From: Agreia sp. COWG
GTDB taxonomy: Bacteria; Actinomycetota; Actinomycetes; Actinomycetales; Microbacteriaceae
Reading direction: 5' to 3'
Assembly (NCBI RefSeq): GCF_904528075.1
Contig: NZ_LR882035.1
Location: 1,798,001-1,862,000, forward strand
Length of the DNA stretch: 64,000 nucleotides
Position numbers and translations under genes: made by a program. The notes below the pieces were generated by a model. The model saw only the letters and a list, made by a program, of their open reading frames with translations. It was not told the DNA's origin and made no database searches. This document shows positions 1-9,062 of the stretch, in pieces; position 1 is the first letter of the stretch; each line of letters begins with the position of its first letter.

Positions 1-3
1 CAT
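1..3 (-). CDS. Possible start codon of a gene running off the window
   Basis: The first three bases are the complement of ATG. On the minus strand they follow AGGAT with a four-base spacer, a usable ribosome-binding site, 29 bases downstream of the FKBP stop codon. Only the start codon would lie in the window, so nothing can be said of the product. Confidence 0.25.
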
Positions 4-32
4 GCTCATCCTGCCATTGGCGTGGCTCGTGC

Positions 33-1031
33 CTAGCCCGCGAGGATGTCGATGACGAAGACGAGGGTGTCGGTCGGCGTGATGGGCGAGCCCTCGGGCG
101 GGTTGTTTCCGTAGCCGTCGGCCGGGGGAATCGACACGATCACCTGCGACCCCACGGTCTGGCCGGCGATCGCCGATTCGAAGCCCTTGAGCGTTCCACC
201 GGGCTGCACGGCCAGCGGGGTCTTTCCCCAGCTCTGGTCGAAGACCGCCTTCGTGCCCCACACACTGCCGATGTACTGCACCACGGAGGGCTGTCCGGCG
301 CCGATGACCTTGCCGGTGCCCTTCTTCAAAACGGTGATCGTGGTTGCTGCCGGCGGGGCTGTGTCGGGGATGGTCACCGTCGGCGTGCCATCGGCAGCCG
401 TGGTCACCGTGGGCACGCCGTCGACGGCGGGCTGGTCGGCGCCGTCGGCCTTGAGCGAGTCGGGGTCGTTCGCGGCGAGCACCTGGCCGAGGTCGACGAC
501 GAAGACGAGGGGGTCGGTGGCGGTGATGCCCAGGTCTTTGTTGCCATTGGCGCCGAAGCCCTCGGACGCCGGCACGGCGACGGCGACACGCGAGCCGCCA
601 TTCACGCACTCGACCGCCTTCACCAGGCCCGGAAGGAACTGCGTGGAATCGACGACCATGCTCAGCGCCGCCGATCCCTGGTCGTACGTCGAGAAGACCT
701 CTTTGCCGGAGGTGCCGTTGAACAGGGTGAAGTTGATGATGCCGAAGTCGCCGACGTTGGCCTTGACGCCATCGCCGTTGTCGAGAACAGTGCGCTGCGT
801 CGAATCGACGGAGACGGGAGAGTCGAACGTGGCATCGGCCTTCGCGCCGGCATCGGAGGTCACCTTGATCGAGTCGGAGGCGGAGCCGGACGGCGTGTCG
901 GTGCACGAACCAGCGGGTGCCTGGGCCGCGGCCGTCGATGTCGGCGTCGCGCTCGGGTCGGGCGAGCCGGAGCATCCGGCCAGGGTCAATGCCAGGGCCG
1001 AGACGGCGACGATGACGGGGAGCTTGCGCAC
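33..1031 (-). CDS. Lipoprotein with two tandem FKBP-type peptidyl-prolyl isomerase domains
   Basis: Predicted extracytoplasmic prolyl cis-trans isomerase that would help secreted proteins fold. An N-terminal signal of basic residues and a hydrophobic stretch ends in the lipobox LAGC, so the mature protein should be lipid-anchored at the cysteine. After a Thr/Ala/Ser-rich linker come two FKBP-like domains, a divergent one (around residues 85-190) and a better conserved C-terminal one ending in VFVIDILAG. The GTG at 1031 is preferred because GAGGA lies five to six bases upstream; a GTG at 1043 would add four residues without a ribosome site. About 332 residues. The family is clear, the substrate unknown. 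Confidence 0.88.
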   Translation of the reverse strand: MRKLPVIVAVSALALTLAGCSGSPDPSATPTSTAAAQAPAGSCTDTPSGSASDSIKVTSDAGAKADATFDSPVSVDSTQRTVLDNGDGVKANVGDFGIINFTLFNGTSGKEVFSTYDQGSAALSMVVDSTQFLPGLVKAVECVNGGSRVAVAVPASEGFGANGNKDLGITATDPLVFVVDLGQVLAANDPDSLKADGADQPAVDGVPTVTTAADGTPTVTIPDTAPPAATTITVLKKGTGKVIGAGQPSVVQYIGSVWGTKAVFDQSWGKTPLAVQPGGTLKGFESAIAGQTVGSQVIVSIPPADGYGNNPPEGSPITPTDTLVFVIDILAG

Positions 1032-1099
1032 GGGAGTCCTCACAGACGACAGGGGGGAAGAAGGTCACAGTCTGACGCACCAAGCATGGGCGTTCCTGT

Positions 1100-2521
1100 T
1101 CAGGCGCTGGGAGCGGCGGGGGCCTGGGCGACAGGTCGCGCAGACTTCGATGCGTTTACGATCCCGATTCCCGAGATGACACCGCCGACGATGAGCAGTA
1201 CCCCCGTGGTCAGCGCCGCCCGGTGAAATCCGGAGACGTCGAGCGAGGGTCCGACGATGAGGCCGGCGGATGCCACGGCGACGAGCCCGGCGACCCTCGA
1301 GACCGCATTGTTCACGGCCGAGGCGATGCCGGCCCTGGCGGGCTCGATGGAGCCGAGGATGGCCGAAGTGAGCGGGGCGACCGTCAGAGTCATGCCGAAG
1401 CCGAACACGATGATGCCCGGAAAGACCTGCGTCCAGTAGTCGGCCTCGGCGCCGACGCGCGTGAGAAGGAGAAAACCGATGCCGGCGATGATCGGCCCGG
1501 CGAACATGAAGAGGCGAGGGCCGCGCACTCCGGCGAGCCTGCCGACCTGGGTCGACAGCACGATGCTGATGACGGTGGTCGGAAGCGTGCTGAGCCCAGC
1601 CAGCGTCGCCGAGTACCCGGCCACCTGCTGCAGGAAGACGGCGAGCAGGAAGGTGCCGAGCGAGAGCGCGCCGTAGACGAAAACGGTCGACACATTGCCC
1701 ACCGAGAAGTTGCGCACCCGAAAAAGCGAGAGCGGCATCATGGGCTGGGCGGTGCGTCGCTCGTGCCGGATGAACAGCGCGAACGAGGCCACGCCGACGA
1801 TGGCTGGCACGAAGATGATCGGGCTCGTCCAACCGAAGTGGGACTGCTCGATGAGGGCGAAGACGGGAAGGCCGAGCCCGACGATTCCGAGGACGGCCCC
1901 GCGAATGTCGATGCGCGTGCCCGCCGGTGCAGCGTGATCGTGCTGCAGCCGTCGCAGCAGAACCAGCGTCACGGCGATGGGCACGATGTTGATGGCGAAG
2001 ACCAGTCGCCACGAGAGCAGGTCGACGAGCAGGCCTCCGATCAGGGGGCCGGCGAGGAACGCGGTACTCGTCCATGCCGTCCACGAGCCGATCGCCTTGG
2101 CCTGGGCCGCTCCCCGGAAAGTCGACAGGATCAAGGCGAGCGAGCTCGGCACGAGAAGAGCGCCGGCGACTCCCTGCAGCGCGCGCGCCGCGATCAACAC
2201 GCCCGCCGACGGGGCGACCGCGCAGAGCACGGAGGCGATGCCGAAACCGATCAACCCCCAGAAGAGCACGCGCTTGCGGCCGAACGCGTCCGACAGCGAC
2301 CCCGCGAGAAGGATGATCGATCCGAGCGTGATCAGGTAGGCATCCGTCACCCACTGCTGGGTGGAGATTCCCCCGCCGAGCTCTCGGGTGATCGAGGGCA
2401 AGGCGACCGTGATCACCGAGCCGTCGAGGAAGGCGATGAACGACGAGAGGATGGCGACGACAAGAACCACTCGCCCGAGCGACGCGCCGGGGCTGTCTTC
2501 GTTACGGGGACTGTTCTTCAC
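1100..2521 (-). CDS. MFS transporter, DHA2 (EmrB/QacA-like) drug exporter
   Basis: Predicted proton-driven multidrug efflux permease of the inner membrane. The protein is almost entirely hydrophobic segments, consistent with the 14-helix DHA2 architecture. It begins with the typical first helix FIAFLDGSVITVALPSI and carries the loop motif GRKRVLFWG between helices 2 and 3. The start is taken as the GTG at 2521 (473 residues) because a TTAGCT box ends six bases upstream, the same leaderless arrangement as other genes here. The upstream in-frame ATG at 2596 would add 25 hydrophilic residues unlike the family. It is divergent from the NRPS gene and could export a small product or simply a drug; substrate unknown. 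Confidence 0.87.
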   Translation of the reverse strand: MKNSPRNEDSPGASLGRVVLVVAILSSFIAFLDGSVITVALPSITRELGGGISTQQWVTDAYLITLGSIILLAGSLSDAFGRKRVLFWGLIGFGIASVLCAVAPSAGVLIAARALQGVAGALLVPSSLALILSTFRGAAQAKAIGSWTAWTSTAFLAGPLIGGLLVDLLSWRLVFAINIVPIAVTLVLLRRLQHDHAAPAGTRIDIRGAVLGIVGLGLPVFALIEQSHFGWTSPIIFVPAIVGVASFALFIRHERRTAQPMMPLSLFRVRNFSVGNVSTVFVYGALSLGTFLLAVFLQQVAGYSATLAGLSTLPTTVISIVLSTQVGRLAGVRGPRLFMFAGPIIAGIGFLLLTRVGAEADYWTQVFPGIIVFGFGMTLTVAPLTSAILGSIEPARAGIASAVNNAVSRVAGLVAVASAGLIVGPSLDVSGFHRAALTTGVLLIVGGVISGIGIVNASKSARPVAQAPAAPSA

Positions 2522-2606
2522 ATGCCAAGCTAACCCCACCGCGTGCAGATCGACCCCGTTCGGCGCCGAGCACTTTTTCGTTAACCTCTCGTCCACCTCA
2601 CCCTTC

Positions 2607-2612
2607 TAGCCT
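2607..2612 (+). promoter_or_regulatory. Candidate -10 box for the Pls-type NRPS operon
   Basis: TAGCCT lies in the 166-base space between the divergent MFS and NRPS genes and would give a leader of roughly 70 bases before the GTG at 2688. No convincing -35 element was found, so this is tentative. Confidence 0.25.
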
Positions 2613-2687
2613 CGGCTGTCGCGAGTGTCTCTTCCGCGAAGACAACACGCCAGAACCGATCCGATCTCGAATTCCGGGAGACCTCAC

Positions 2688-5600
2688 GTGACCGACTCCC
2701 CCGCCCTCCGCGGACTCCTTCTGGGCGGCGCACGCACGCCCCCGCCGCGCACCCTGGTCGACATCCTTCGCGAGACCGCGGCTGAGCATCCGGCCGCCGC
2801 GGCCCTCGCCGACGCCGACGGCACCGTCAGCTACCGCGAGCTGCTGCGACTCGTCGGTGCGGCGGCCGTGTCGCTCTCGGTCGCAGGCGTGCGTCGCGGA
2901 GATCGCGTCGGCATCCGCATTCCCTCCGGCGGACGCACGCTCTACGTGTCGATCCTCGCCGTGCTGTTCCTCGGTGCGGCCTACGTGCCGGTCGATGCCG
3001 ACGACCCCGAAGAACGCGCCGAGCTGGTCTTCGGCGAGGCGGATGTCGTGGGCTGGGTCGGCGCAGACGGCACGCTCGTGCCGCGCGCGTCGAAAGACGG
3101 CTCGATTCGCGTGCACTCGCGCGAGCCGGTCTCGACGGAGCCTCTCCGCGCGGGGACCGGAACCATTCCCACGCTCGGCTCCCCCGAGCTCGACGACGAT
3201 GCGTGGATCATCTTCACCTCGGGTTCCACCGGCGTTCCGAAGGGTGTCGCCGTCACTCACCGCTCGGCGGCCGCCTTCGTCGACGCCGAGGCCCGCATGT
3301 TTCTGCAGCAGGAGCCCCTCGAGCCCGGCGATCGGGTGCTCGCCGGACTGTCTGTCGCCTTCGACGCGTCGTGCGAAGAGATGTGGCTGGCCTGGCGGCA
3401 CGGCGCGTGCCTGGTGCCGGCGCCGCGATCGCTCGTGAAGTCCGGCGCCGACCTCGGCCCATGGCTCATCGCCCACGGAATCACCGTCGTCTCCACCGTT
3501 CCCACCCTCGCCGGCCTCTGGCCCGCCGAATCGCTCGAGAACGTGCGGCTGCTCATCTTCGGCGGAGAGGCGTGCCCACCCGAGCTCGCGCAGCGACTTG
3601 CCACCGACGGCCGAGAGCTCTGGAACACCTATGGGCCGACCGAGGCCACGGTCGTCGCCTGCGGCGCGCTGCTCGATGGTTCAGCCCCCGTTCGCATAGG
3701 CCTGCCCCTCGACGGCTGGGACCTCGCGGTCGTGGATGCCGCCGGCGACCCCGTCGCCGACGGCGAGGTCGGCGAGCTGATCATCGGCGGAGTGGGCCTC
3801 GCCCGCTACCTCGACGCGTCGAAAGACGCCGAGAAGTACGCCGCGATGCCGAGCCTCGGGTGGCCGAGGGCCTACCGCAGCGGCGACCTCGTGCGCTTCG
3901 ACCGCGAGGGCCTCGTCTTCCAGGGCCGCGCCGACGATCAGGTGAAACTCGGCGGCAGACGCATCGAGCTCGGCGAGATCGAAGCGGCCCTGCAAGCTCT
4001 GCCCGGAGTGCACGGCGCCGCAGCCGTGGTGCAGACCTCCGGCGCAGGGAACCAGGTTCTCGTGGGCTACCTGGCGCTCGATCCCGGGGTCGATGAGTCC
4101 GACTTCGATCTGCGGACGGCCGCAGACCACCTCAGGCAAGAGCTGCCCGCGGCGCTCGTCCCCGCCCTCGCGGTGGTCGAGAGCATCCCCACCCGCATCT
4201 CCGGCAAGGTCGACCGCGCCGCGCTCCCCTGGCCGCTGCCTGGCAGCGCCTCGTCGGGCGGCGCCACGCTCGAGGGCACGACCGGATGGCTGGCGTCCCT
4301 CTGGACAGACGTGCTCGGCGCCACCGTCGGCTCGGCCACAGACGACTTCTTCGCCCTCGGCGGAGGAAGCCTCGCGGCCGCCCAGCTCACGAGCATTATC
4401 CGCGCCCGCTTTCCCGAGGCGCGCGTCTCCGACATCTACGACCACCCCCGCATCGGGGCGCTGGCAGACGAGCTCGATTCCCGCGTGCCGGCCGTCGTGG
4501 CGGAGCCTCGGCTGGTGAAGCCCACACCGCTCAGCACCCGATGGGCGCAGACGCTGCTCGGCATCCCCCTGCACGTGATCGTGGGCGCCCGCTGGAGCGT
4601 CTATCTGCTCGCGGCGAATGCGGTGCTCATCGCGTTCGCGGGCCTCGACTGGCTGCCCGCAGTCTCGTGGTGGTGGCTGATCGTCGGCTTCATGATTCTG
4701 GTCACCCCGCTCGGCCGGATGGCCGTCTCCGTCGTCGCCGCCCGGCTGCTGCTGCGCGGTGTCACCCCGGGCAGCTATCCCCGCGGCGGCCAGGTTCACC
4801 TGCGGCTGTGGCTGGCCGAACAGGTGGCCAGCCTGGTGGGAGCCGCGAGCCTCGCCGGTGCCCCGTGGATCGCCTACTACGCCCGGGCTCTCGGAGCCAC
4901 GGTCGGAGAGGGGGTCGACCTGCACTCCCTTCCTCCCGTCACCGGAATGCTCAAGCTCGGCGCGCGCGTCGCCATCGAGCCCGAAGTCGATCTGTCGGGG
5001 TGGTGGATCGACGGCGATCTGCTTCGCATCGGAGCGATCTCGATCGGGGCGGATGCGACCATCGGCTCCCGCAGCACCATGCTGCCGGGGGCTCGCGTCG
5101 GCCGCGGCGCCGAGGTCGCGCCGGGCTCGTCCGTATCCGGTCGCGTGCCCGGCGGGGAACGCTGGAGCGGGTCGCCGGCCCAGCGGCTCGGCAAGGCGCG
5201 GCCGGGGTGGCCGGCAGAACGGCCGCCGCGCGCATCCGGCTGGGTGGCGGCCTACGGCGCCGGAAGTGTGCTTCTCTCGCTGCTGCCGCTCGCGTCGCTC
5301 GCCGTCGGTGCGCTCATCACCGGTCTGCTCGTGAGAGGCTCCACCTCGCTCGGCGAGCTCGCATTGCGTGCATTCGCCTCCGTTCCTCTGGCCACGCTCG
5401 GCGCGGGAATCGTCTTCGCCGCGCTCGTCGTCGTGAGCGTCAGGCTCCTCGGTCTCGGGCTCGCACCGGGCTACTACCCCGTGCGTTCTCGGGTCGGCTG
5501 GCAGGTGTGGGCTACCGAACGTCTGCTCGACCTCTCGCGAACGATGCTGTTTCCGCTGTACGCCAGCCTCTTCACCCCGGTGTGGCTGCGCCTGCTCGGG

Positions 5601-6620
5601 GCGAAGGTGGGAGTGAACGTCGAGGCATCGACGGTTCTGCTGCTTCCCGCCATGACCACGATCGGCGACCACGCGTTTCTCGCCGACGACACCATGGTCG
5701 CGTCGTACGAGCTGGGCGGGGGCTGGCTGCGCATCGACGAGGCCAAGATCGGCCGGCGCGCGTTCCTCGGCAACAGCGGCATGACAGGGCCGGGCCGCAC
5801 TGTTCCGAAGAACGGCCTCGTCGCGGTGCTCTCGGCGACGCCGAAGAAGGCCAAGTCGGGATCGTCGTGGCTCGGCAACCCCCCTGTTCGCCTGCGCAGG
5901 GCCGTGGCGGAGTTCGACGAGGGGCGCACATACAAGCCGAAGAGGCGACTGCGCGTCGCGCGCGCGCTCTGGGAGACCGGTCGCGTCGTTCCCGTCATGG
6001 TGTCCACAGCCATCGGTCTCGGAGTGCTTCTCGCCCTCGAAGTGATCCTCGAGACGCTCGGCCTCGTCGCTGCGATCGCCCTCTCCGGTGTCGTCATGCT
6101 CGCCGCCGGCGCGGTGGCCGCTGGCATCACGACGATCGCGAAGTGGACGATCGTGGGCCGCATCACCGCGCGAGAGCATCCGCTGTGGTCGTCATTCATC
6201 TGGCGTAACGAGGTCGCGGACACCTTCGTCGAGATGGTGGCCGCGCCGTGGTTCGCCCGCGCCGCGACGGGAACTCCGGCTCTCGCCTGGTGGCTGAGCT
6301 CCCTCGGTGCGCGCATCGGTGAGGGAGCGTGGATCGAGTCGTACTGGCTGCCGGAGGCCGATCTCGTGTCGCTCGGAGCCGGCAGCACCGTCAACCGCGG
6401 CTGCGTGGTGCAGACCCACCTCTTCCACGACCGCGTCATGTCCCTCGACGCCGTCGAACTCGCCCCGGGCGCGACGCTCGGACCGCACAGCGTCATTCTG
6501 CCGGCGGCTCGCATCGACTCCGGAGCCACCGTCGGCCCCGCATCGCTCGTCATGCGCGGCGAGGTGGTGCCCCCGGGAAGTCGCTGGACGGGCAATCCGA
6601 TCGGGCCGTGGAATACTTGA
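2688..6620 (+). CDS. Pls/PosA-family non-ribosomal peptide synthetase (epsilon-poly-L-lysine synthetase-like)
   Basis: Single-module membrane NRPS of 1310 residues, essentially the length of Streptomyces Pls. The adenylation domain is complete: A3 loop TSGSTGVPKG near residue 177, A4 FDASCEEMW near 225, A5 NTYGPTE near 313, A7 YRSGDLVRFD, A8 GRADDQVKLGGRRIELGE and A10 lysine in SGKVDR near 507. A carrier domain follows with the phosphopantetheine serine in GGGSL (Ser561). The rest alternates hydrophobic segments with three soluble hexapeptide-like domains, as in Pls, where they act as tandem condensation-like domains that polymerise one amino acid. By-eye pocket residues are D-A-E-S-I-G-T-V-V-K, close to a published lysine code. 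The GTG start follows GGGAG by seven bases. The stop lies nine bases before the M1 peptidase start. Product identity is inferred. Confidence 0.9.
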   Translation: MTDSPALRGLLLGGARTPPPRTLVDILRETAAEHPAAAALADADGTVSYRELLRLVGAAAVSLSVAGVRRGDRVGIRIPSGGRTLYVSILAVLFLGAAYVPVDADDPEERAELVFGEADVVGWVGADGTLVPRASKDGSIRVHSREPVSTEPLRAGTGTIPTLGSPELDDDAWIIFTSGSTGVPKGVAVTHRSAAAFVDAEARMFLQQEPLEPGDRVLAGLSVAFDASCEEMWLAWRHGACLVPAPRSLVKSGADLGPWLIAHGITVVSTVPTLAGLWPAESLENVRLLIFGGEACPPELAQRLATDGRELWNTYGPTEATVVACGALLDGSAPVRIGLPLDGWDLAVVDAAGDPVADGEVGELIIGGVGLARYLDASKDAEKYAAMPSLGWPRAYRSGDLVRFDREGLVFQGRADDQVKLGGRRIELGEIEAALQALPGVHGAAAVVQTSGAGNQVLVGYLALDPGVDESDFDLRTAADHLRQELPAALVPALAVVESIPTRISGKVDRAALPWPLPGSASSGGATLEGTTGWLASLWTDVLGATVGSATDDFFALGGGSLAAAQLTSIIRARFPEARVSDIYDHPRIGALADELDSRVPAVVAEPRLVKPTPLSTRWAQTLLGIPLHVIVGARWSVYLLAANAVLIAFAGLDWLPAVSWWWLIVGFMILVTPLGRMAVSVVAARLLLRGVTPGSYPRGGQVHLRLWLAEQVASLVGAASLAGAPWIAYYARALGATVGEGVDLHSLPPVTGMLKLGARVAIEPEVDLSGWWIDGDLLRIGAISIGADATIGSRSTMLPGARVGRGAEVAPGSSVSGRVPGGERWSGSPAQRLGKARPGWPAERPPRASGWVAAYGAGSVLLSLLPLASLAVGALITGLLVRGSTSLGELALRAFASVPLATLGAGIVFAALVVVSVRLLGLGLAPGYYPVRSRVGWQVWATERLLDLSRTMLFPLYASLFTPVWLRLLGAKVGVNVEASTVLLLPAMTTIGDHAFLADDTMVASYELGGGWLRIDEAKIGRRAFLGNSGMTGPGRTVPKNGLVAVLSATPKKAKSGSSWLGNPPVRLRRAVAEFDEGRTYKPKRRLRVARALWETGRVVPVMVSTAIGLGVLLALEVILETLGLVAAIALSGVVMLAAGAVAAGITTIAKWTIVGRITAREHPLWSSFIWRNEVADTFVEMVAAPWFARAATGTPALAWWLSSLGARIGEGAWIESYWLPEADLVSLGAGSTVNRGCVVQTHLFHDRVMSLDAVELAPGATLGPHSVILPAARIDSGATVGPASLVMRGEVVPPGSRWTGNPIGPWNT

Positions 6621-6628
6621 GGCCGCCC

Positions 6629-7963
6629 ATGCCGAACCGACCAGACGACTCCACTCTCGGATCCCTGTCCACCGGGGACAGCTACGTTCCGTCGAGCGGC
6701 AACGGCGGCTACTCGGTCGTCTCCTACGATCTCGAGCTCGACTACCGAGTGTCGACGAACAGGCTCACCGCCACCGCGGTGATCTCGGCTGTGTCCACCC
6801 GTGACCTGAGCCGATTCAGCTTCGATTTCTCGGGCCTGGTCGCGACGCGAGTGCTCATCGACGGCACGGCCGCGGCGAAGACCACGGCATCAGCGCGCAA
6901 GCTCACGATCCATCCGGCGACCACAATCCGGGCAGGCGAAGAATTCGTGGTCACCGTGCGCTACGCCGGAGCGCCCAAGCCCGTGCGGAGTCCTTGGGGC
7001 GAGCTCGGCTGGGAGGAACTGAGCGACGGTGTGCTGGTCGCATCGCAGCCGTCGGGCGCTCCGAGCTGGTTTCCCTGCAACGACCACCCGAGCGCCAAGG
7101 CCCTGTTCAGCATCCGGGTGACGGCCGAATCGCCCTACGCGGTGCTCGCCAACGGCCGACTCGTCTCGCGTGTGCGTCGGGCGAGCCGAACGACGTGGGT
7201 CTACGAGACGTCCGAGCCCATGGCCACCTACCTCGCCAGCATCCAGATCGGCCTCTACAAAGAGGTCGCCCTCGCCTCGTCGCCCGTTCCGCAGAAGGCG
7301 CTCGTACCCGCCTCGCTGCTGCAGCGCGCCCAGAAGGACTTCGCCCAGCAGGCCGAGATGCTCGGTCTCTTCTCTCGACTGTTCGGCGACTACCCGTTTT
7401 CCGAGTACTCGGTGGTCGTGACCGACGACGTGCTGGAGATTCCCATCGAGGCGCACGGCTTCGCGGTCTTCGGACGCAACCACATCGACGGCCTCGGAGG
7501 CTCAGAGCGGCTCGTCGCGCACGAGCTCGCCCACTCCTGGTTCGGTAACAGTGTCACGGCCACGACGTGGAAAGACATCTGGCTGCACGAAGGGTTCGCC
7601 TGCTACGCCGAGTGGCTGTGGTCGGAGGAGTCAGGCGGGCCGTCGGCAGACAGGCTGGCGCACCAGCACTGGGGGCGACTTTCCTCGCTGCCGCAGGACC
7701 TGATCATCGGAGACCCGGGGCCCGCGCTGATGTTCGACGACCGAGTGTACAAACGCGGCGCCTTGACCCTGCACGCCCTTCGCACCGAACTCGGAGACGA
7801 CGCCTTTTTCGACATGCTCACGTCGTGGACAACCGAGAACAGATTCGGCAACGTCACCACAGAGAGCTTCTACCTGCACGCGCAGGAACGATCGACCCTC
7901 GACCTCGGCCCGCTTTTCGAGGCCTGGCTATTCAGCAGGCGTCTTCCCGCGCTTCCCCACTGA
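6629..7963 (+). CDS. M1-family zinc aminopeptidase, probable poly-lysine-degrading enzyme (PldII-like)
   Basis: Gluzincin aminopeptidase of 444 residues. The zinc site HEXXH-X18-E is exact: HELAH at residues 298-302 and the third ligand Glu321 in LHEGFACYAEW. The N-terminal part has the beta-sandwich typical of M1 enzymes, but the large C-terminal helical domain of PepN is absent, as in short bacterial M1 proteins. The ATG is preceded by TTGAGG overlapping the NRPS stop, so the two are one operon. In Streptomyces a zinc aminopeptidase gene follows pls and its product hydrolyses the polymer, so product turnover or self-protection is the likely role. No signal peptide is evident. Its last 32 bases overlap the end of the PPTase gene on the other strand. 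Confidence 0.9.
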   Translation: MPNRPDDSTLGSLSTGDSYVPSSGNGGYSVVSYDLELDYRVSTNRLTATAVISAVSTRDLSRFSFDFSGLVATRVLIDGTAAAKTTASARKLTIHPATTIRAGEEFVVTVRYAGAPKPVRSPWGELGWEELSDGVLVASQPSGAPSWFPCNDHPSAKALFSIRVTAESPYAVLANGRLVSRVRRASRTTWVYETSEPMATYLASIQIGLYKEVALASSPVPQKALVPASLLQRAQKDFAQQAEMLGLFSRLFGDYPFSEYSVVVTDDVLEIPIEAHGFAVFGRNHIDGLGGSERLVAHELAHSWFGNSVTATTWKDIWLHEGFACYAEWLWSEESGGPSADRLAHQHWGRLSSLPQDLIIGDPGPALMFDDRVYKRGALTLHALRTELGDDAFFDMLTSWTTENRFGNVTTESFYLHAQERSTLDLGPLFEAWLFSRRLPALPH

Positions 7964-8564
7964 TCGTCTCGACGTCGGCCGCTGTACCGCTCCCGTCGAT
8001 CAGCTCCACGGTCACGGGGCCGTCACCGAGTACGGCCAGGCTCAGCATCATCGAGTCCTCGTCCCAGGGCACGTCGACGATCATGGCCGGCACGGGCGTG
8101 CCCTGCGCGAGGTCGACCCGCACCAGATCGAGCCGAACACCCTGACCGGTGGCCTTCAGGTAGGCCTCCTTCCGACTCCACAGGCGCGTGCGGAGTGCCT
8201 CGCGCGACAGAGGCGACTCGTCGTCGATGAGATCTCGCTCGGCGACAGAGAACGCCACCTCATCGACCCTGGCCCGGGAGACGGCGACGACCGATTCGAG
8301 GTCGACGCCGATGTCTCGCGGTCCCTCGGCGACCGCCGTGGCGACGCGCCCCCCGGCAGAGCTCTTGCTCACGACGAGCGGCTGTCCTCCGTGTGCCGTC
8401 GGCGAGAGGATGCGCGGCTTTCCGTGGGGGCGACCGCAATCGGGGCAGCTGCTGTCGATCACGACGTCGGACGCCTCGACCCCGGCGAAGGCTGCGACGG
8501 CGCGTTCTAGAGGCCGCGAGAGAGTAGCATCCTCGATGCGCACGACGACCCGCGTGGGCTTCAC
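7932..8564 (-). CDS. 4'-phosphopantetheinyl transferase, Sfp type
   Basis: Transfers phosphopantetheine from coenzyme A to the carrier-domain serine of NRPS/PKS proteins. The two family signatures are present: GVDLE (magnesium-binding Asp and Glu) and WSRKEAYLKATGQG, containing the W-x(3)-E-x(3)-K motif. 210 residues, usual for the family. An upstream CPDCGRPHGKP stretch matches the conserved GKP region. The GTG start overlaps the OsmC stop as GTGA, so it is translationally coupled to OsmC. Its position against the Pls-like gene makes the Pls carrier domain the obvious substrate, though it may serve others too. Confidence 0.92.
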   Translation of the reverse strand: MKPTRVVVRIEDATLSRPLERAVAAFAGVEASDVVIDSSCPDCGRPHGKPRILSPTAHGGQPLVVSKSSAGGRVATAVAEGPRDIGVDLESVVAVSRARVDEVAFSVAERDLIDDESPLSREALRTRLWSRKEAYLKATGQGVRLDLVRVDLAQGTPVPAMIVDVPWDEDSMMLSLAVLGDGPVTVELIDGSGTAADVETISGEAREDAC

Positions 8565-9025
8565 CGGGCGAGCGGCTCGTGGTGCACGTCGAACGACACC
8601 GAGTTCGCGATGAAGCACTTGGCTCTTGCTTCGGCGTGCAGGCTCTGCGCAAGCTCCGCCTGAGTGGCATCGGCGAGGGTGACGACCGGATGCAGCGTCG
8701 CCGAGGTGAACCGGCCGCCGCCGCTCCGATCGAGCGCGAGGACGCCCGTCGCCTGGTCGCTGTAGTCGGTCACGACGACCCCGTGCAGCACTGCCGCGTG
8801 CAGATACGACAGCATGTGGCACTGGCTGAGGGAGGCGAGCAGCATCTCCTCGGGATTCCAGCGTTCCGCATCGCCGTGGAAGATGCGATCGGCGCTGCCA
8901 GCGATCTCGTGCTTTCCGTGCGCTCGCACCAGATGTTCTCGGCCGTAGTCACGATAGCCGCTGGTGCCCGTGCCGCGATTTCCAAGCCACTCTACGGTCA
9001 CCGTGTAGGAATGCTGCGCTTTCAC
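8561..9025 (-). CDS. OsmC/Ohr-family peroxide reductase-like protein
   Basis: Small alpha/beta thiol protein of 154 residues. Family members reduce organic hydroperoxides using two conserved cysteines; here they are Cys in LSQCHMLSYLH and Cys in ARAKCFIANSV, both in the expected context. The Glu of RWNPEEMLLAS is also conserved. Start: GTG six bases downstream of a TAGGCT -10 box, with no ribosome site, so leaderless. It overlaps the PPTase gene by four bases, which suggests co-expression but gives no obvious functional link. Confidence 0.9.
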   Translation of the reverse strand: MKAQHSYTVTVEWLGNRGTGTSGYRDYGREHLVRAHGKHEIAGSADRIFHGDAERWNPEEMLLASLSQCHMLSYLHAAVLHGVVVTDYSDQATGVLALDRSGGGRFTSATLHPVVTLADATQAELAQSLHAEARAKCFIANSVSFDVHHEPLAR

Positions 9026-9031
9026 ACGACG

Positions 9032-9037
9032 AGCCTA
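9032..9037 (-). promoter_or_regulatory. -10 box, leaderless promoter of OsmC
   Basis: TAGGCT on the minus strand ends six bases before the GTG at 9025, placing the transcription start at or next to the start codon. It shares the 52-base intergenic space with the divergent gabT promoter. Confidence 0.6.
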
Positions 9038-9062
9038 GCCCGGGCCCGGCGGGCGACGACGA

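Noticed and set aside
3681..6179. Long open frame antisense to the NRPS (over 800 codons)
   Set aside because: Rich in Arg, Gly, Asp and His without domains, as expected of a shadow frame in high-GC DNA. The plus-strand frame has clear NRPS motifs.
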